64,000 nucleotides of DNA from Paulinella micropora (lineage: Eukaryota > Cercozoa > Imbricatea > Euglyphida): contig BJOX01000233.1 in NCBI GenBank assembly GCA_009731375.1, forward strand, positions 71,011 through 135,010, read 5' to 3'. This document shows, piece by piece, positions 1 to 12,290 of the stretch. The notes beneath the pieces are model-generated. The model searched no databases. It saw only the letters and a program-made list of their open reading frames with translations, and was not told the DNA's origin. Numbering within the stretch: position 1 is the first letter of the stretch; every line of letters begins with the position of its first letter. The translations under genes were made by a program, and so were the position numbers.

Positions 1-58
1 TATTATTATTATTATTATTATTATTATTGTTGTTGTTGTTGTTGTTACTGTTGTTGTG
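1..58. repeat. TTA/GTT trinucleotide microsatellite
   Basis: Tandem TAT/TTG triplets occupy the window edge. Read on the minus strand they would encode a poly-Thr or poly-Asn tail of the adjacent gene, so they may be transcribed. Confidence 0.9.
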
Positions 59-631
59 ACCTCTTCGGCCTTCACCACTTTTCTTTTTTTGGGCTCATTA
101 CACTCAGTCTTCCCCTCTTCTTGTTGTAACTGACCAGGAGGATTTCTAGCCCTTTTCCTCACTTCGCCTATGCCTGGGGCTTCAATTTCTATATTTTTAA
201 GCTCCCAAACCTCCTGCAACAATTGCTCCTTCCATGTTGTTACGAATTTGCCCTACATGCAAAAAGATATGAGCAAGAGGAAGACAGAACACACTTTTGT
301 TCCTCACCGTTGCGGGGTCTTTTTGACGGTTCTGTTTGGGCAGCTTGTGATCAGGCCGATTCACAGAGACCCAGCATTCCAGCTGTGGGACGGACCAACT
401 GCGCCAATCCTTAGCTGTGGTTGCTTTTGGGCTGGGGATGTCACTTCCCTCCACCACAGGAGGCGACTCCGCATCCCCAACCCCCTCAACCTCCTTTTTG
501 CTCATGTCGTTTGGCAAGCGGATCGACACTGTTTCCAACAAAAAGAGGGGTGGGCCGAGTGTTTCTGTGCCACCGTTCACCAAATCTTTCAGGACTTTTT
601 TACAACTTGTTTGCTGCAACTTTGAAGTCAC
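1..631 (-). CDS. Spliced gene of unknown function, 3' part (partial)
   Basis: Two exons can be read on the minus strand. Exon A runs from the ATG at 631 to 308; a 55-bp intron (307 to 253) starts GTGAGG and ends CATGTAG; exon B runs from 252 to the window edge. The join is phase 0 and the frame stays open. Exon A has a Trp/Leu/Pro-rich stretch (DWRSWSVPQLECW, then LPKQNR) that recalls a small SAP/LEM-like helical domain. Exon B continues KFVTTWKEQLLQEVWELKN and a basic PKKRKVVK segment close to the classical monopartite nuclear localisation signal, followed by a Thr run from the microsatellite. A nuclear or DNA-binding role is inference only. It could alternatively be part of the neighbouring retroelement. 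Splicing is predicted, not observed. Confidence 0.4.
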
Positions 632-825
632 CGTTTGTAGTCAAATCTATATATTTTTTAATTATTCCTTCACGAAACATTAGTAAGGATATTCATACTA
701 CAACTTAGTATCGTTTTTATTTCTTAAATCTTAATGTAGCGTTCTGAATATTTTTTTGTATTCTACCGACCACTTTTACTAGGGAGAACCTACATATGCG
801 GCGGCGGCGTAGTGTAGACTAGCCG

Positions 826-1554
826 TCATCCGTCCCCTCCCCCGACGTGTAGGCTTGCATGGCTCGGTAGCTCCTGCCGTCCCGGCTCCCGTTCTTCGGT
901 AACAGTCGTGACATTCTCGCCATCTTCCTCAGGGCCTTCTTCTTCCGTAGGGGCTGGCTCCTCTTGTTCTTTAACCGGTGTTTGTAGTGTGCTCTCGCAC
1001 ATCCGTTGCGTCACCGCCACTTCCCTCCGGTCTCCCACCTTGCTTTATTTCAGCTGTTCCATCAGTCGATCAAGGGTTGAGGTTGTTGTGCTTACCGATG
1101 CTATGTCAGTGTCTTGACGGGGCAGTTGGTGGTGGGGAGTCAACGTAGGAGAAGCAGGCGCGTCCGGCTCAGCAGCCTTCGGCGCCCCATTTACCACCTT
1201 CTCCTCCTCAGCCACACTGGAATTTCCCGACACCAACGACAACGGTATCACACTTACCCTCTGCGCCATCGATGGCACATTCCCTTTCAACTCTCTGCTG
1301 GGCTGCTCTTGATAGGTGGCGTAGTGTTGACCACATAGGAAAAGACCTATCGCCGGATGTCTATCAAAGGTCTTGGACGACCTCGAGCACTGCACCCCAT
1401 TCAGGTTCATCGCTGCACATCTCCTTCTCCTCGAACTGTCATCCAGGTTGGCTGCATGTGTAGGGTCGTCTGCGAAGATGAGCCGTCGGTAGCTTCCATG
1501 ACCCTCCCGATCATACGTCGAACGGAACGCCATAAACATATTGCCCTGGTTCAT
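826..1554 (-). pseudogene. Cys/His-finger protein fragment next to gag relic
   Basis: The frame is open from 1554 to 1045, then again from 1038 to 826 after a stop in the same frame. The first part holds a compact Cys/His cluster (RRCAAMNLNGVQC, then LFLCGQHY), similar in layout to the short CX6-8C...CX2H fingers of the DUF5763 type. It ends in a short helical segment. The second part is acidic and low complexity (EEPAPTEEEGPEEDGE). It lies directly downstream of the gag relic on the same strand but in another frame, so both could be pieces of one frameshifted gag polyprotein. The finger assignment is by pattern only. Confidence 0.4.
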
Positions 1555-1597
1555 GAGGGCAGGGTGACCATACCCATAGTGAATCGGAGGTGCCCGG

Positions 1598-2606
1598 TCA
1601 TACTGTATAGGGATGCTGGCGCCGGATTATAGTAGACACTGCCCGGTGGTGGCTGCGTTTGCTCCTTCTGAGCGACGAAGGCTGTTGGTTGAACTTCACT
1701 TGAGTTGTGCCGGTTGCCTGCTGGGCCGTCGTATTGCCCGTCTTGCCAGGAGTCCCGCCCGGTTGCCCCTTCGCTTTCTTCGCGTAGCGTTGCGTGAGTT
1801 CGCGGCAGCCCTTACCAAGGTGTTTCGTTGCCTTCGACTTGTGCGAATACTTGCACTCCTTGCGACATTGCGCCCATGTGTGGTTGGTGAGCCCACACGA
1901 GAAGCACGCCTTGGGTTTCGGTTGTTGGCCCCCTCGAGAGTTGGGTGGCGCTCCGCCCTTGTGGCCATAATTCGTGTCGCCTGCCTTCTGGTTCCCACCC
2001 TTGCCGCTACTGCCGTAGAACAAGTTGGGGTCAGGTTTCGTCTGCCTCTTTGCTTCTTGGAGCCTGGCTTCCACGTTGAAACGCCTCTCGAACTCATTCG
2101 TCGTCATGACCGCCTCTTGCTCGACCTGGTGGACAAACAAGGCCCATGATTGGAGCCCATCTAGCGCCTTCAACAAGAACGTGATCTGCAGATCATGGTC
2201 GATTGGTTTCCCAGCTCGTTGTAGAAAAGCACATTGCCCTGTAAACCAAGAGAAGTGGGAAGTTAGGTCCTGCTGACCATAGAATTTGAAATTGACGACC
2301 AACCCAAACTCCTCTCGTAAGGAGTTGGTGTCCACTTGCCCCCCATCGACGATCCATCATTTCCAGCAACGCCGTAGGGTCCAGGGGTCTCACATCAGCC
2401 AGGTTAGCTATGTAGTCCTTCGCAGTGCCTGTCACGCAGGCGTATAGGTAGCCAAAGACCTCGGATCTCCTCTTGTGCATCTGCGCTTTCTCAACATCCG
2501 TCAGTTCGAGCGCGTCCACAGAATGATTGATATCCTTGTCCTGCACCTTTTCCGAGGCAGACTTCAGCGTGTTGTTGTGAATCCACACCTTCCTTTTCTC
2601 TGCCAA
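1598..2606 (-). pseudogene. Ty3/gypsy-type gag relic with CCHC zinc knuckle
   Basis: The minus strand is open from 2606 to 2193 and, in another frame, from 2335 to 1598. The switch falls at a G homopolymer near 2340, so a one-base indel broke one gag. The first part is a helical capsid-like region (SEVFGYLYACVTGTAKDYI, typical of gag matrix/capsid domains). The second has a perfect CX2CX4HX4C knuckle (CFSCGLTNHTWAQC, coding near 1880-1920) with basic flanks, the RNA-binding nucleocapsid signature. It points away from the plus-strand element starting at 3 kb, so it comes from a different insertion. No protease or RT follows it. Confidence 0.65.
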
Positions 2607-3065
2607 TTATTGTCTTTCTAGCTTGTCCAGTTTCTTAGTGAACTCAAGACGGTCGTTCTGCTCCAGATAGACCATGATCTCTCGTAGCATATTACACCGC
2701 TTCTTATCCCCCGGTTTCCCATCAAAACGGTGTTCCGGTTGCGGGGTCAAGATAACAACACGGGTCCTCGCAGTTTCGCTCATAACCCTAGGTAGACTCG
2801 TGATTAATAAGAATAGGTTCCGGAACTTGAAGTCTAGTTACGACCTCAGTCACTTCCTTAGTTTCCCAGAACTGAAATACTTCATTAGTTGTACTGCGGT
2901 ATAGTTACTCGCACGATTAATAACAATGATTTCGGTTTGTCCAGTGAAGGACCGGACTAATTAGTAATGTTACCGGATGGGTGTGTCCCGGCCTGACAAT
3001 TTGGTTACACTGAGAAATATGTTGACACATATATACAATGCCCTTCAGGCAGTCAACTGCAAGTC
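2607..3065. other. Non-coding spacer between two oppositely oriented retroelement relics
   Basis: No convincing ORF, tRNA, LTR pair or repeat was seen. Both retroelement relics point outward from it, so it may hold decayed LTR or leader sequence of one of them. Confidence 0.4.
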
Positions 3066-3734
3066 GTGGCGAAGCAAGCGTCGGCGACCCATTCGCAGAG
3101 CAAGCCGAAGTCCGGCCCGAAACCAGACCAACACAAAGGCAGTGCGTCTTTGAGTTCGTCCTGCGGGCGTATGTCAACCAGGACATTACGCTTCTCTGGA
3201 GCCAACGCTATCGAGATCGCCAAGCCGGCCCAGTGGACGAAGGACTCCGCCAAGGAAAATCGCCCGCCGCACAACAAGAACGCCGATCCATGTTCCTACT
3301 GCCGACACTTCGGGAAGGTAGATAAACCTAACCACACCCTAGAAGTCTGTAGGACACGCATGCGCGACTTGGAGAAGGGACTCAACTCCCACTGGTGCCC
3401 TCCGCGGTTTTCAAAGCAACGCTCCGGTCCCGGACCGAAGGATCGCCGCGGCAAAGAGCGCAAGGAGTCCTCGGTGTCGGCGGTGATGACCGCCCAGGCG
3501 ACTGCGGACGACCCCGACCAGGTAAGAACCAGAAAAATATTTTACGCAGAGATCGACACGGCTCTTGAATGCCGCTATGACGCTCCCGGACGTCCGCGTA
3601 AGGCAAATGTCCTCCAAGGACGGGTCCTGGCTATTGCCGGACTGAATCAAGGCATCGATAAGGCATTTGACAATATTTCTTTGTCATCGTTGACACAGGG
3701 TGCAACACCTTGGGCCTTATTCACCCACGCTTGA
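3066..3734 (+). pseudogene. gag/nucleocapsid-like region with CCHC-type knuckle
   Basis: Basic, Ser/Lys/Pro-rich protein of 222 codons. Residues near 77-96 form a long zinc knuckle, CSYCRHFGKVDKPNHTLEVC (CX2CX9HX4C), consistent with a nucleic-acid-binding gag C-terminus. The frame then drifts past the true protease, which is read in another frame from about 3671. The gag-to-protease change therefore needs a frameshift, programmed or mutational. The start is uncertain because upstream sequence is not clearly coding. Confidence 0.55.
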
Positions 3735-4570
3735 CCGTAAAGCTGGGTCTACTTGAGATGGATTTGCCCAGTCTGACAGCTCGTACGGCTCAGGGAATAA
3801 TCACGATAATTAGGGGTATACGGTTATATATCAAAGTCCATAGCACGCGAGGCTGGGATGAGATATACCTTTACACTTCCCAACATGTTCCCCCGGGCGC
3901 GGATATTTTGCTTGGTACTGCCCTTATCATGCAAACCAACATTTTCATGGATCGCCTCTTCACCCTGATGGCATCCGGCCAACAGTGGCCGGCTTTGCCG
4001 ACACGGGCGGAGAACGAACAAATCCTTTTGGACGAGTTCGAAATCCTCAACCCGCCCCAACAACCTAACGAATTTTCAGACCACGTTTTGCGAAGCAGGA
4101 CCATTCTAAAACACGGTCCTTGCCAACAGATGGTCACGCTACTGGACCTCCCTTCGGATGATAACGAAGAGGAAGCCCAGCAGCAGGATCATAAGGAATG
4201 TCCTTTTAGTCTCCTTCCTTTGGTGGCGATCACCACTGATGGGAATGATGACGACGAAGAGAAGGAAGAGAAGGAAGAGAAAAGTGATGGAACGGATGAC
4301 GAGGAAGAAGATAGCGGGGAGCATACTTCTACCCCACAACGCTCCCAGACCGAATTGGCCAGACTGAGTCGTACACCGGCCTCGTCGATCCCGGTCACGG
4401 ATCTTCCCCCGATACGAGAAGAGGCGGATGCGATCCCCCAGGGACCACGGTCACCTGCGTCAACCGCGAGGTTAGCCTTATCCGATCTTGGAGAAGCCTC
4501 GGCTCAAGCTCGAGCTCGAGTTCATCGAGCTCGGGGCAAGACCAACGGGCCACGCAGTTTTCACAGGTGA
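3671..4570 (+). pseudogene. Retropepsin-like protease followed by acidic linker
   Basis: Frame 2 reads FFVIVDTGCNTLGLIH from about 3677, with the catalytic Asp-Thr-Gly at 3692-3700. Downstream ADILLGTALI (near 3900-3930) matches the flap-distal Ile-Leu-Gly motif of retropepsins. The rest is Glu/Asp-rich (EEKEEKEEK) and then Ser/Pro-rich. The enzyme would cleave the gag-pol polyprotein as a homodimer. The only in-frame ATG (3710) lies after the active site, as expected for a polyprotein piece. Confidence 0.65.
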
Positions 4571-7500
4571 CACCAAACGGTGGCCCATCGCCCGCTCTCT
4601 CCGTAGTCAGCTCGCCTACTAGCGAGTGGGCGCGAAAACCCGGATCCAGAGCCACCCCCGGTCGTTACCGCTCCCCTAGCTATCATCCGACCCCGACCCC
4701 GTCGATGATGTCTACTCCGACATCGACAAAGGAATCAAAGGAAGTGATAGTGATAGAAGATACGCCCCCAGCGGTGTTGGCGACGTCATCGTCGTCTAGT
4801 TCCCAGGCCCGCCAAGGCGACCCTACGGTCGCAACCGGCTCGCCTCTACCACGAGCTAGCACCTTGCCGGCCCCTTTTCCCCCATCACACCCACCTTCGG
4901 TCCAGCTCCCTTCTCACCCGAACGTGCCCCAGGGGATTCCGGACACAACGATCAATGGTTTTTCCACTGTCCCCCTTCGTTACGGTTTTATCTCTCCTAC
5001 TGCAGCCCGGACTTTCCCAACTGGACAAGCCCACCTAATCGACTACCATCTCATTTCCCGTCATAACCCCATCACGGAATTGGTAGGAGACGGTTAGGCC
5101 GGGATAACCTGTCTGCACGGAGAGCAGGTATAACAACTCCAGCACGAAGGCGATCGGTGGCACATCCTATAGGTCCCCTATGGCCACTCGGACACGCGTC
5201 GAGTTCGAGTTTTCTTTGAGACGCAGCGGTTTAGCCATTCCGGCTGTCCCACAGATAGGAGGAGTAGCCATGAAGGACCTCTATAATGACAGGAAGACCC
5301 TGTTCATTATCTAGAGCCCGATTCTACGCCTCCGCCCTCATTGGGAAGACCTGATTCAGTTCGCCTCACACCCCTTGTGTAACCATTGGTGTTACCACTA
5401 CTTAATACCACACCTCATTCGTGTATTGGGAGTATACGACGATCCGTCTTTTGACAATACGGACAACATCCAAGTGGTGCGCCACCGCCTCGATATCCGA
5501 CCGGTTCTCGAAGGTGGCGGCTACCAGATCCCAACAACCAATGAGGGCAAAGTAGACGAGGATATCGATACGTGTGAATCCCGTGTATTAGATAGGTACG
5601 GGTATGCGGGTACGAACCAATTCAGTTACGTGGCCACGCGCATAGGCACGAATCAGCTGATGCGATCAGTGGGATACGTAGCCCCAAGGGTTCAGCAGGC
5701 CACGACATGGGACCGGATATCCCGGCGCCAGATGTCAGATTCCTGAGTAGGGTTACCGCTGAAGATAGGATTTATCGCGCCCTATATCGGTCCAGGGTAT
5801 ATCGACTCCCAGATCGCCCTCACCTTTACAGGTATAGCACTGAAATGCAGAAACGTTTGTCACCCGGGTCATCCTGCGGGCAATTTCGAGCCTGAGGATG
5901 TCCTGCTCCCGGAATGTATAGCCTTTGTCCCATCCTTAGGCGAGGGTGTTGAAACACGCACTGCTCAGGATGAGCATGCAGACAGGAGAAAAAGCTTGTC
6001 GTTCGAGAGCAACAAATCATGCATCATAACGAACCGTTCCGCCACACATATCGCGAGATTGCTAAATGCCCTAGTTGGTACTGCCAGCCTTGGTTATGAA
6101 TCGGACCCCGCTGACGGTGTTTCATCACCCGCCGGTCTGGGGACGATCCAGATCCCAGCTGACCTCTATTCTAGCTCTGGGATTAGAAGGCTTTGAGCCG
6201 ATATCCGATACTCTTCTTTTTCGAAATCACATGGCGTACACACCACAGCGACCGTATGGTTTCGTGGGTCACCTATCAGGGCTCTACCCGGGAAGTGCGG
6301 TGCAGAGTGTGCACCAACAGATTCTGAACCACACTGTCCCATTCCCATGGTCCCACGGACAATTAGTGGCAACTGTGCGGACGGTGGAGAACCATGGACC
6401 GCCTCACGCAACCGAACATCTCGGCTGCCCCTTTTTTCTGCAGTACAAGTTTACCTTCGATAACATATGGCAATGGTTCGCATGCTTACATTATTTTTGG
6501 CGCTTGCCGTCGAATACTGATATACGGTATTGCACCCATTCCTATGACGTCAAGCAGCAAACCCCAACTCATGCGACATACGTCTTATACGCGGAACTGC
6601 CCTCGACCTATTTCGGCATGATGGATAATATTGACAATCTGTACAACAAACAGACACAGCCCTATCCTCTCGACAAGCCAACGGGACGCAGGTGGTGACG
6701 CGCTTAAACGTAGGACATCAAGGACAGACAGATCCTCGATCAAAAGGTTAACATGATGCGGCAACCATCCCCATGGATGGACGCATGGGAAAAGCACACT
6801 GACGCGCGGGCCCCAGTACAGCGGTACTTGCATCAGAACCCGCCTCCTAGTGCGCACGAGCAAACGTTCTGGTACACGACCATACCAGCTGTTCCCTTTT
6901 TCGTACAAGTACAGGCCGAGACGCGCGCACTACAGTACACCCTCCTTGCGGAGAGTATGAAGAAACCCAGGTAGTAGTGCACCCGGGTACCTATTCCCCT
7001 TGTCTTGCGGACATTTTAAATCCGTACTAGAGGGCACTACGAGCCAAGGGTTACCCATACGGCGCCCCAGTCATATATAAAGATATGGACATCAAGGAGG
7101 CGGTACCAAACGTAGCGCGTATCGATCTGGCGACGACATATCTTGGAACTAGGATAGACGTTCAGGATAGACGGAACATAACCGCATATCTGAACCTTCC
7201 CCTTGTACCCGTCGATCCTGGATGGCATTCAGTCTTTTCCCTGCAACACAGCGACGCCTCGAGGCGGCGATGATCCACAATCGCATCCTACCTGAGGACG
7301 CTGACATGTTTTCAACGAATGGACATATCTAGCCCGCTCCGGCGCCTCAGAGCCCGACAGCAGCCTATCCGGTGTTCCATATTTTCACCCGAGACGAAGC
7401 AAAGAGACTCGTCACACCGCGAGCATCTTTTCCTTCGTCATCATCGTCATCATCGTCATCATCGTCGTCATCATCGTCATCATCGTCATCATCGTCGTCC

Positions 7501-8640
7501 TCATACACACGCCCAATAGTCCCCTCCGCGGTGTCTGCCGTGACGGGGCGTATAACACACTATCCACTACTAAGTGCGACGATTTTGGAACCGAGCAAAC
7601 GTCTCTAGGGGACACCGGTTCCCTTTCACCGTATCAGCCCCGCCGACGAGAGGCCTTATCTCCGAGTCTCCGCTTGAAGTCTCCACGTCTTCCATCCTGC
7701 TCGACTCCGCGCGGCCCTTCATCCGCCGATTCGAAATCACAGCGGTGCTTGGATTACGGGAAGCGAAATGGGAAGGAGGAGAAAGAAGACTCTCCGCCCA
7801 CCGACAGCTCAGCGGCCGGCAGCAGTTCTTCCAGCACGACTGCACACCGCCGACGCAAGAGAGCCAAGACCAACTGCCGGCCCGACGACCAACGACGACG
7901 AAGCCGTGACGACGACGACAACCAAGGCTCATCCGGTCCCTCTTCATCCTCCTCCTCTTCTTCTTCGTCCTCCTCCAGCTCTGTTCCGGCCCCAAGTGCA
8001 GCTTCGGGTAGCCGGATAACAGGTAAGTCAGGTAAGCAGGGGAGAAGTGAGATAAGAATAAGGAGCGGAGTAGGAGAGATAGCCGTGGCAAAGCCCATAA
8101 GGTACAAGTACGGCACTATTATGAAGTTGCCTACGACCGTCAGGGTAAGAGGTACCTCCGGGCAATGTCACGGGGCGAAAGCAAGCCCGTACGCACTCAG
8201 CACCAAGCCCAACAGCAGCGTTTGCGACAGGCCATGATCCATGGTTGGAAAAATCCAGTCCAGAAATGGACTACTGGTATTCCGGCTCAGCGATATTGTA
8301 CCCAGCGCGCAGAAGCAAACCGCCACGGCACGGTCCGAGACGCGCACCGAGCGAGCCTAGCCTACCCCGACCGGCTCACAGCCGACCCCAGAACTTAGTT
8401 CCGGAGACGCGCAGCAATATCTATGCACCACGCGCGTCCCACCTCCGGCAACGAAGCACGAAAGTGCCACCAACCCACTCGATGCTTATGCTTGGAACAT
8501 TGGCTGGTCCACAATGTCGATCGCTCCCTTCTCCGGGACAGCTGCGCTTCCGTCCACACTCCCCTCAACATGAGCCGGAGTTTTGCAGGACGCAGTGACA
8601 ACCCGCGGATCCGTGTCCGGATCCTATCAAGCCTCATATT
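4567..8640 (+). pseudogene. Long low-complexity linker region of the retroelement, many frame breaks
   Basis: Open stretches alternate between frames (4567-5097, 5375-5746, 6075-6698, 7674-8237, 8245-8598). They are Pro/Ser/Thr/Arg rich, with Ser runs produced by a TCATCG microsatellite at 7435-7500 and a TCC/TCT run at 7940-7980. No conserved domain was recognised. The length, about 4 kb between protease and RT, is unusual for Ty3/gypsy elements. The frame switching fits decayed coding DNA rather than introns. Confidence 0.35.
7435..7500. repeat. TCATCG/TCG microsatellite inside retroelement linker
   Basis: Tandem TCATCATCGTCA-type units give poly-Ser in one frame and His/Arg repeats in others. 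Confidence 0.85.
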
Positions 8641-9755
8641 GTGGCCCAGCTAATGTTACCGCATGACCGGGATCATCCTCCGATCAGCGGCCTAGACTGG
8701 CTTTCCATGCACATGGCTTCGGACCCAGGTATATTACTCGTCACATCAGATGACATCACCGGCGCGGGCTATTCCCAGAAAACCGTTTTGATGCTCTAGA
8801 GCGACTATGCCGACAATACCTGGACGAACAGAAAGAAAAGAAGGCCAAACCGCCTAAACCAAAGTTCGGCCCGGATACAATTAGCTCCAACCTTACTCCC
8901 CCTCAGAAGAAAAGAGCGAAAGATTTTCTCGAGCGTTACGGCGGCCGATTCCTAGATAAGGCTGGCTGTTTTACGCACACTGTTATCTCTTGGAAGCTAC
9001 GTCCAGGCGCAAAGCCCATTTGGGTTCCTTGCCCTCGATGGACGCCTGCTGTCCGAGAGTTCCTGACCCAGTGGGCAGACGAAATGCTTGCCACCGGCCG
9101 CTATAGCTTCGCCTCTCCAAATTGTGAGTGGGCTACTCGGCCGTGCCCCGTAGGCAAGTTTGACTCCCTCTTGCAGGATCATTTTAGAAGCATCCGCATG
9201 GTTTTTGATTACCGCGCGGTCAACGACCGGCTTCTCCTTCCGGTCCCCGGTGACCGTCTTCCTAACCTCGATCATCACCGTGAGCTATTAACTGGATACA
9301 ACTACATCTCCGCGCTGGACAGGGTTAATGGTTTTTCGCATCTCAAGATCGACCCAACAGACGACGGCCGCAACATCCTCGCCGTATGGACTCCGCGTGG
9401 ACTTCTAGTCCCCAACTATATGACGCAGGGTATTCACCGCGCCCCTGGCGACTTCCAACGCGCCGTCGACAAATCTTTCGGCCATCTCCCTTTCTGGGGT
9501 CAGACGGCCGCTGCCTACATCGACGACGTACACGTGGCCCACGACGACTTCGACGCTCACATCGACCAACTGGAGAAGCTTATGGAGGCTGCGGAGGCAG
9601 CCGGCTGTTACTTCGCCGCAGACAAGCTACGCATCGGCTACAACTCCCTTCCCGTGCTTGGTAAATTCTGCAGCAAGAAAGGCGTCGCCGCCAACACTAA
9701 CAAGATAGACGCGATCCTGAAGATCTCCGAACCGCAGAATATTACCGAGGTTTGA
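8640..9755 (+). pseudogene. Reverse transcriptase domain (Ty3/gypsy)
   Basis: Read from about 8790 without an ATG, as a polyprotein piece. The N-terminal part has SWKLRPGAKPIWVPCPRW and a following helix, matching the fingers region just before RT domain 1. The palm reads VFDYRAVNDRL (9199-9231) and AAYIDDVHVAHDDF (near 9510-9550), with both metal-binding Asp residues in YIDD. The expected LGKF box follows near 9658. The stretch 8640-8760 reads ISGLDWLSMH in a neighbouring frame and may be linker. A TGA at 9753-9755 separates RT from RNase H in the same frame, so the polyprotein is interrupted by one stop. Confidence 0.8.
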
Positions 9756-9767
9756 TCCATACTCGGT

Positions 9768-10457
9768 ATGATCAACTTTATTCAGGCTCATATTCCCAAC
9801 TTTTCTCGCTTGGTGGCGCCGCTCTCCGATCTACTCAAGTCTTCGAACGCCCGGCCCCCGGGACCCAACTTCTTCCGTGAGAAAGAAAAGAAATGCTTCG
9901 CTAAGCTCAAGCGTGTTCTGACATCGCTACCGATCCTCGCCAAGTACGACAAGACGCAGCGGCTCTATCTTCGGACTGACGCCAGCGACGTCGGCATCGG
10001 CGGAGCTCTACATTCGGGCCCTGAAAAGTCCGCACCCGTAATTTCTTATTTTTCGCTTAAATTCACGGATACTCGATCTCGGTGGGTCACATATGTTCGG
10101 GAAGCTTACGGTATAATTTACGGTGTCCAGCAATCCCGTTACTATATCGACGCTAGTGATCATCCGCTGACTATAATGATTCGTCACAGATCATCGCCCG
10201 CTCATATGGCTACACCACGCCAGAAGCCCGATGGTTGTTGGCTGGGTCCTAGACCACCTACAAACTATTCGCTTCAAGGTGGAATAGTATTACATTCAGG
10301 TAAACAGAATCTCCTTCCTGATGCCCTCTCGTATTCCTTGTATATCGCCCGGCCAACCCACTCTCCTTGGGGAAGTCGAAGCGACGAATCAGCTACTGGA
10401 AACAATCCCGGCTACTATGTTACAGTCCAGTGGACACTCCTTTTGGCTCGCGATTGA
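9768..10457 (+). pseudogene. RNase H domain of the Ty3/gypsy relic
   Basis: Begins with the connection motif MINFIQAHIPNFSRLVAPL, the usual FLGxxNYYRxFIPxFS tether. RNase H follows with YLRTDASDVGIGGALH (first catalytic Asp in TDAS), then VREAYGIIYGVQQSRYY with the catalytic Glu region. The expected third Asp in the TDH box is degraded (DASDHPLTIMIRH). After about 10300 the coding frame appears to switch, since 10321-10758 is open in another frame. The domain degrades the RNA strand of the RNA-DNA hybrid during replication of the element; here it is broken. Confidence 0.7.
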
Positions 10458-10678
10458 AGGCACCCACCCGCAATTAGACGCGCGCTTTAAGAGGCACGAC
10501 TGTCGAATTCTGCGCGGTGCACCAACGATCAAGACCTTACAGGCCCCATGGGACTATGCCATAGTATTAGTCATCCCGTCCGCGGAGCGTGCTCCGGAAG
10601 TAGCCCGTCAACTTTTTGCCCTCAACAAGCCTTTTGCTGTACTCGTTCCTCAGGACATGGTACACCTCATAACCGACG

Positions 10679-12290
10679 GTGAGACCGAAACAGTCTTGGC
10701 ATTGTCATTGCCACAAGATCGTCTTTCTCGAGGACAACCTTGTGTGGCTTGTTCATAATTTTGGATTGGATCGTCGCGCCGTGCTCAATATGTATGCCAC
10801 ATCACATGCCCCTCGCGTCACGCGCGCGGATATCCAGTCAGCGCAAAAAGATGATCCCGTTTTGAAACCGCTTTGGGACGGATCTACATCTATCGGCCGG
10901 GATAATACTCTCCTCTTTCTCAAGGGAGGGCTAGCGGTAAATATCATGCCCGACCGCTCCCGCCGCATATATGTTCCGAACCCCCTCATACGCAAGCTTG
11001 TCTCCCATGCTCACTTGATCCAGAACCACGCAAAGGTGCCCACCCTTGCCCCATATATCCATGAGCGATACATATGGTTCGGACCTGATGGGAAAGACAG
11101 GATGCACGCCGACATTGAGGCTATCCTCAGAGATTGCCACTTTTGTCAAATTTCGCACGCCCGCCTCAAACTTAATCATGGCCGCTATAACTCATTAGTC
11201 TGGAACCATCCAGGTCAAGCTATAGGCATAGATCATGTTCAAGTTACTAAGGCGTACTCGAGCAGCACGTGTTAACTATAGTCGATCTATTCGCAGGTTA
11301 CCTACTGCTTATTCCAGTCGTTTCCACCACTGCGGAGACCGTAGAGACCATTCTCGCTCGATGGGTTTGCCTTTTTGGTTTTCCGGAGGCCATCCTATCT
11401 GACGATCATGGATCTTTCCGTGGCAATCTTGCCAAGGCCTTCTGCAGCATGGCAGGAATCGAATGGCTCACCACTGCGCCATACTCTCACCATCAGTTAG
11501 GCATGGTAGAACGCAGGCACCAAAGCCTCCGCCGCGCCATTCAGGCACTCACAGACAAGGAGAAGAAGGCTTGGCCCAAGGCCATGCCAGCCCTTAGCCT
11601 ATCGTTCTCGCAGAACGCTTACGTCTCAACCGCCATCGACGTATCGGCTTTCGAAGGTATGATGGCCCGCCAGCCACGTACATCAATCGACATCTTCGAC
11701 GCTCCCGAAGTCATCGCTGAACGCGCGGCCCGGTCAACCGCTGCAATGACTAAGTCTGGCTCGACGACCATCCAGACATCGAACCAACTCGACACTCTCC
11801 GCCTAGCCCGGTTGCTGTCACGGCGTACATCAAGGAATAGGCTTCCTTTACGCGCAAGGCCTCCAACGAACAGAAGAACAAGCAACGGTGACGCAAACTT
11901 CCCCATTGGAAGGTAGGTGACCGAGTCACTGTCTACCGGCCCAAGCAATCCACCAAAGGTGTTCCCGCCTCCTCCGTTCTTCAACACGACGGCCCGTACA
12001 TCAATATTATTGGCCCCCCGGAAACCCTCACTAACACGTTTCGCCTCCGACACGAGCACACCAACAAGGTCCTCCGCAAAATCGACATCGCGCACCTTAG
12101 CCCCTACATGGCCCCGACAGACACGGCTCAAACCATCGACCCGGTCCGGGATCAGGAACACAATGACGACAAGAAGGACTACGCTGTTGGCGAGGTTATA
12201 GCCTTCATCGACGATGCATATGCATATGGCTTACTCAAGTTAGGACTGATCATGGACGAAGACCCCACGGACGACCGCGACGACTTCTGA
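10679..12290 (+). pseudogene. Integrase with zinc N-domain, DDE core and GPY/F module
   Basis: 10679-11275 holds an HHCC zinc-binding domain (SHAHLIQNH, then CHFCQISHA) and the first core Asp (IGIDHVQV, near 11230). The frame changes near 11269. The second Asp lies in AILSDDHGSF (near 11395) and the Glu in GMVERRHQSL (near 11505), completing the D,D-E triad. After another change near 11900, frame 3 reads a GPY/F module (QHDGPYINIIG) and an HLSPYMAPTD tail to a TGA at 12288-12290. The frame stays open after that stop to 12605. The integrase inserts element cDNA into chromosomes; the breaks make it non-functional as read. Confidence 0.75.
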
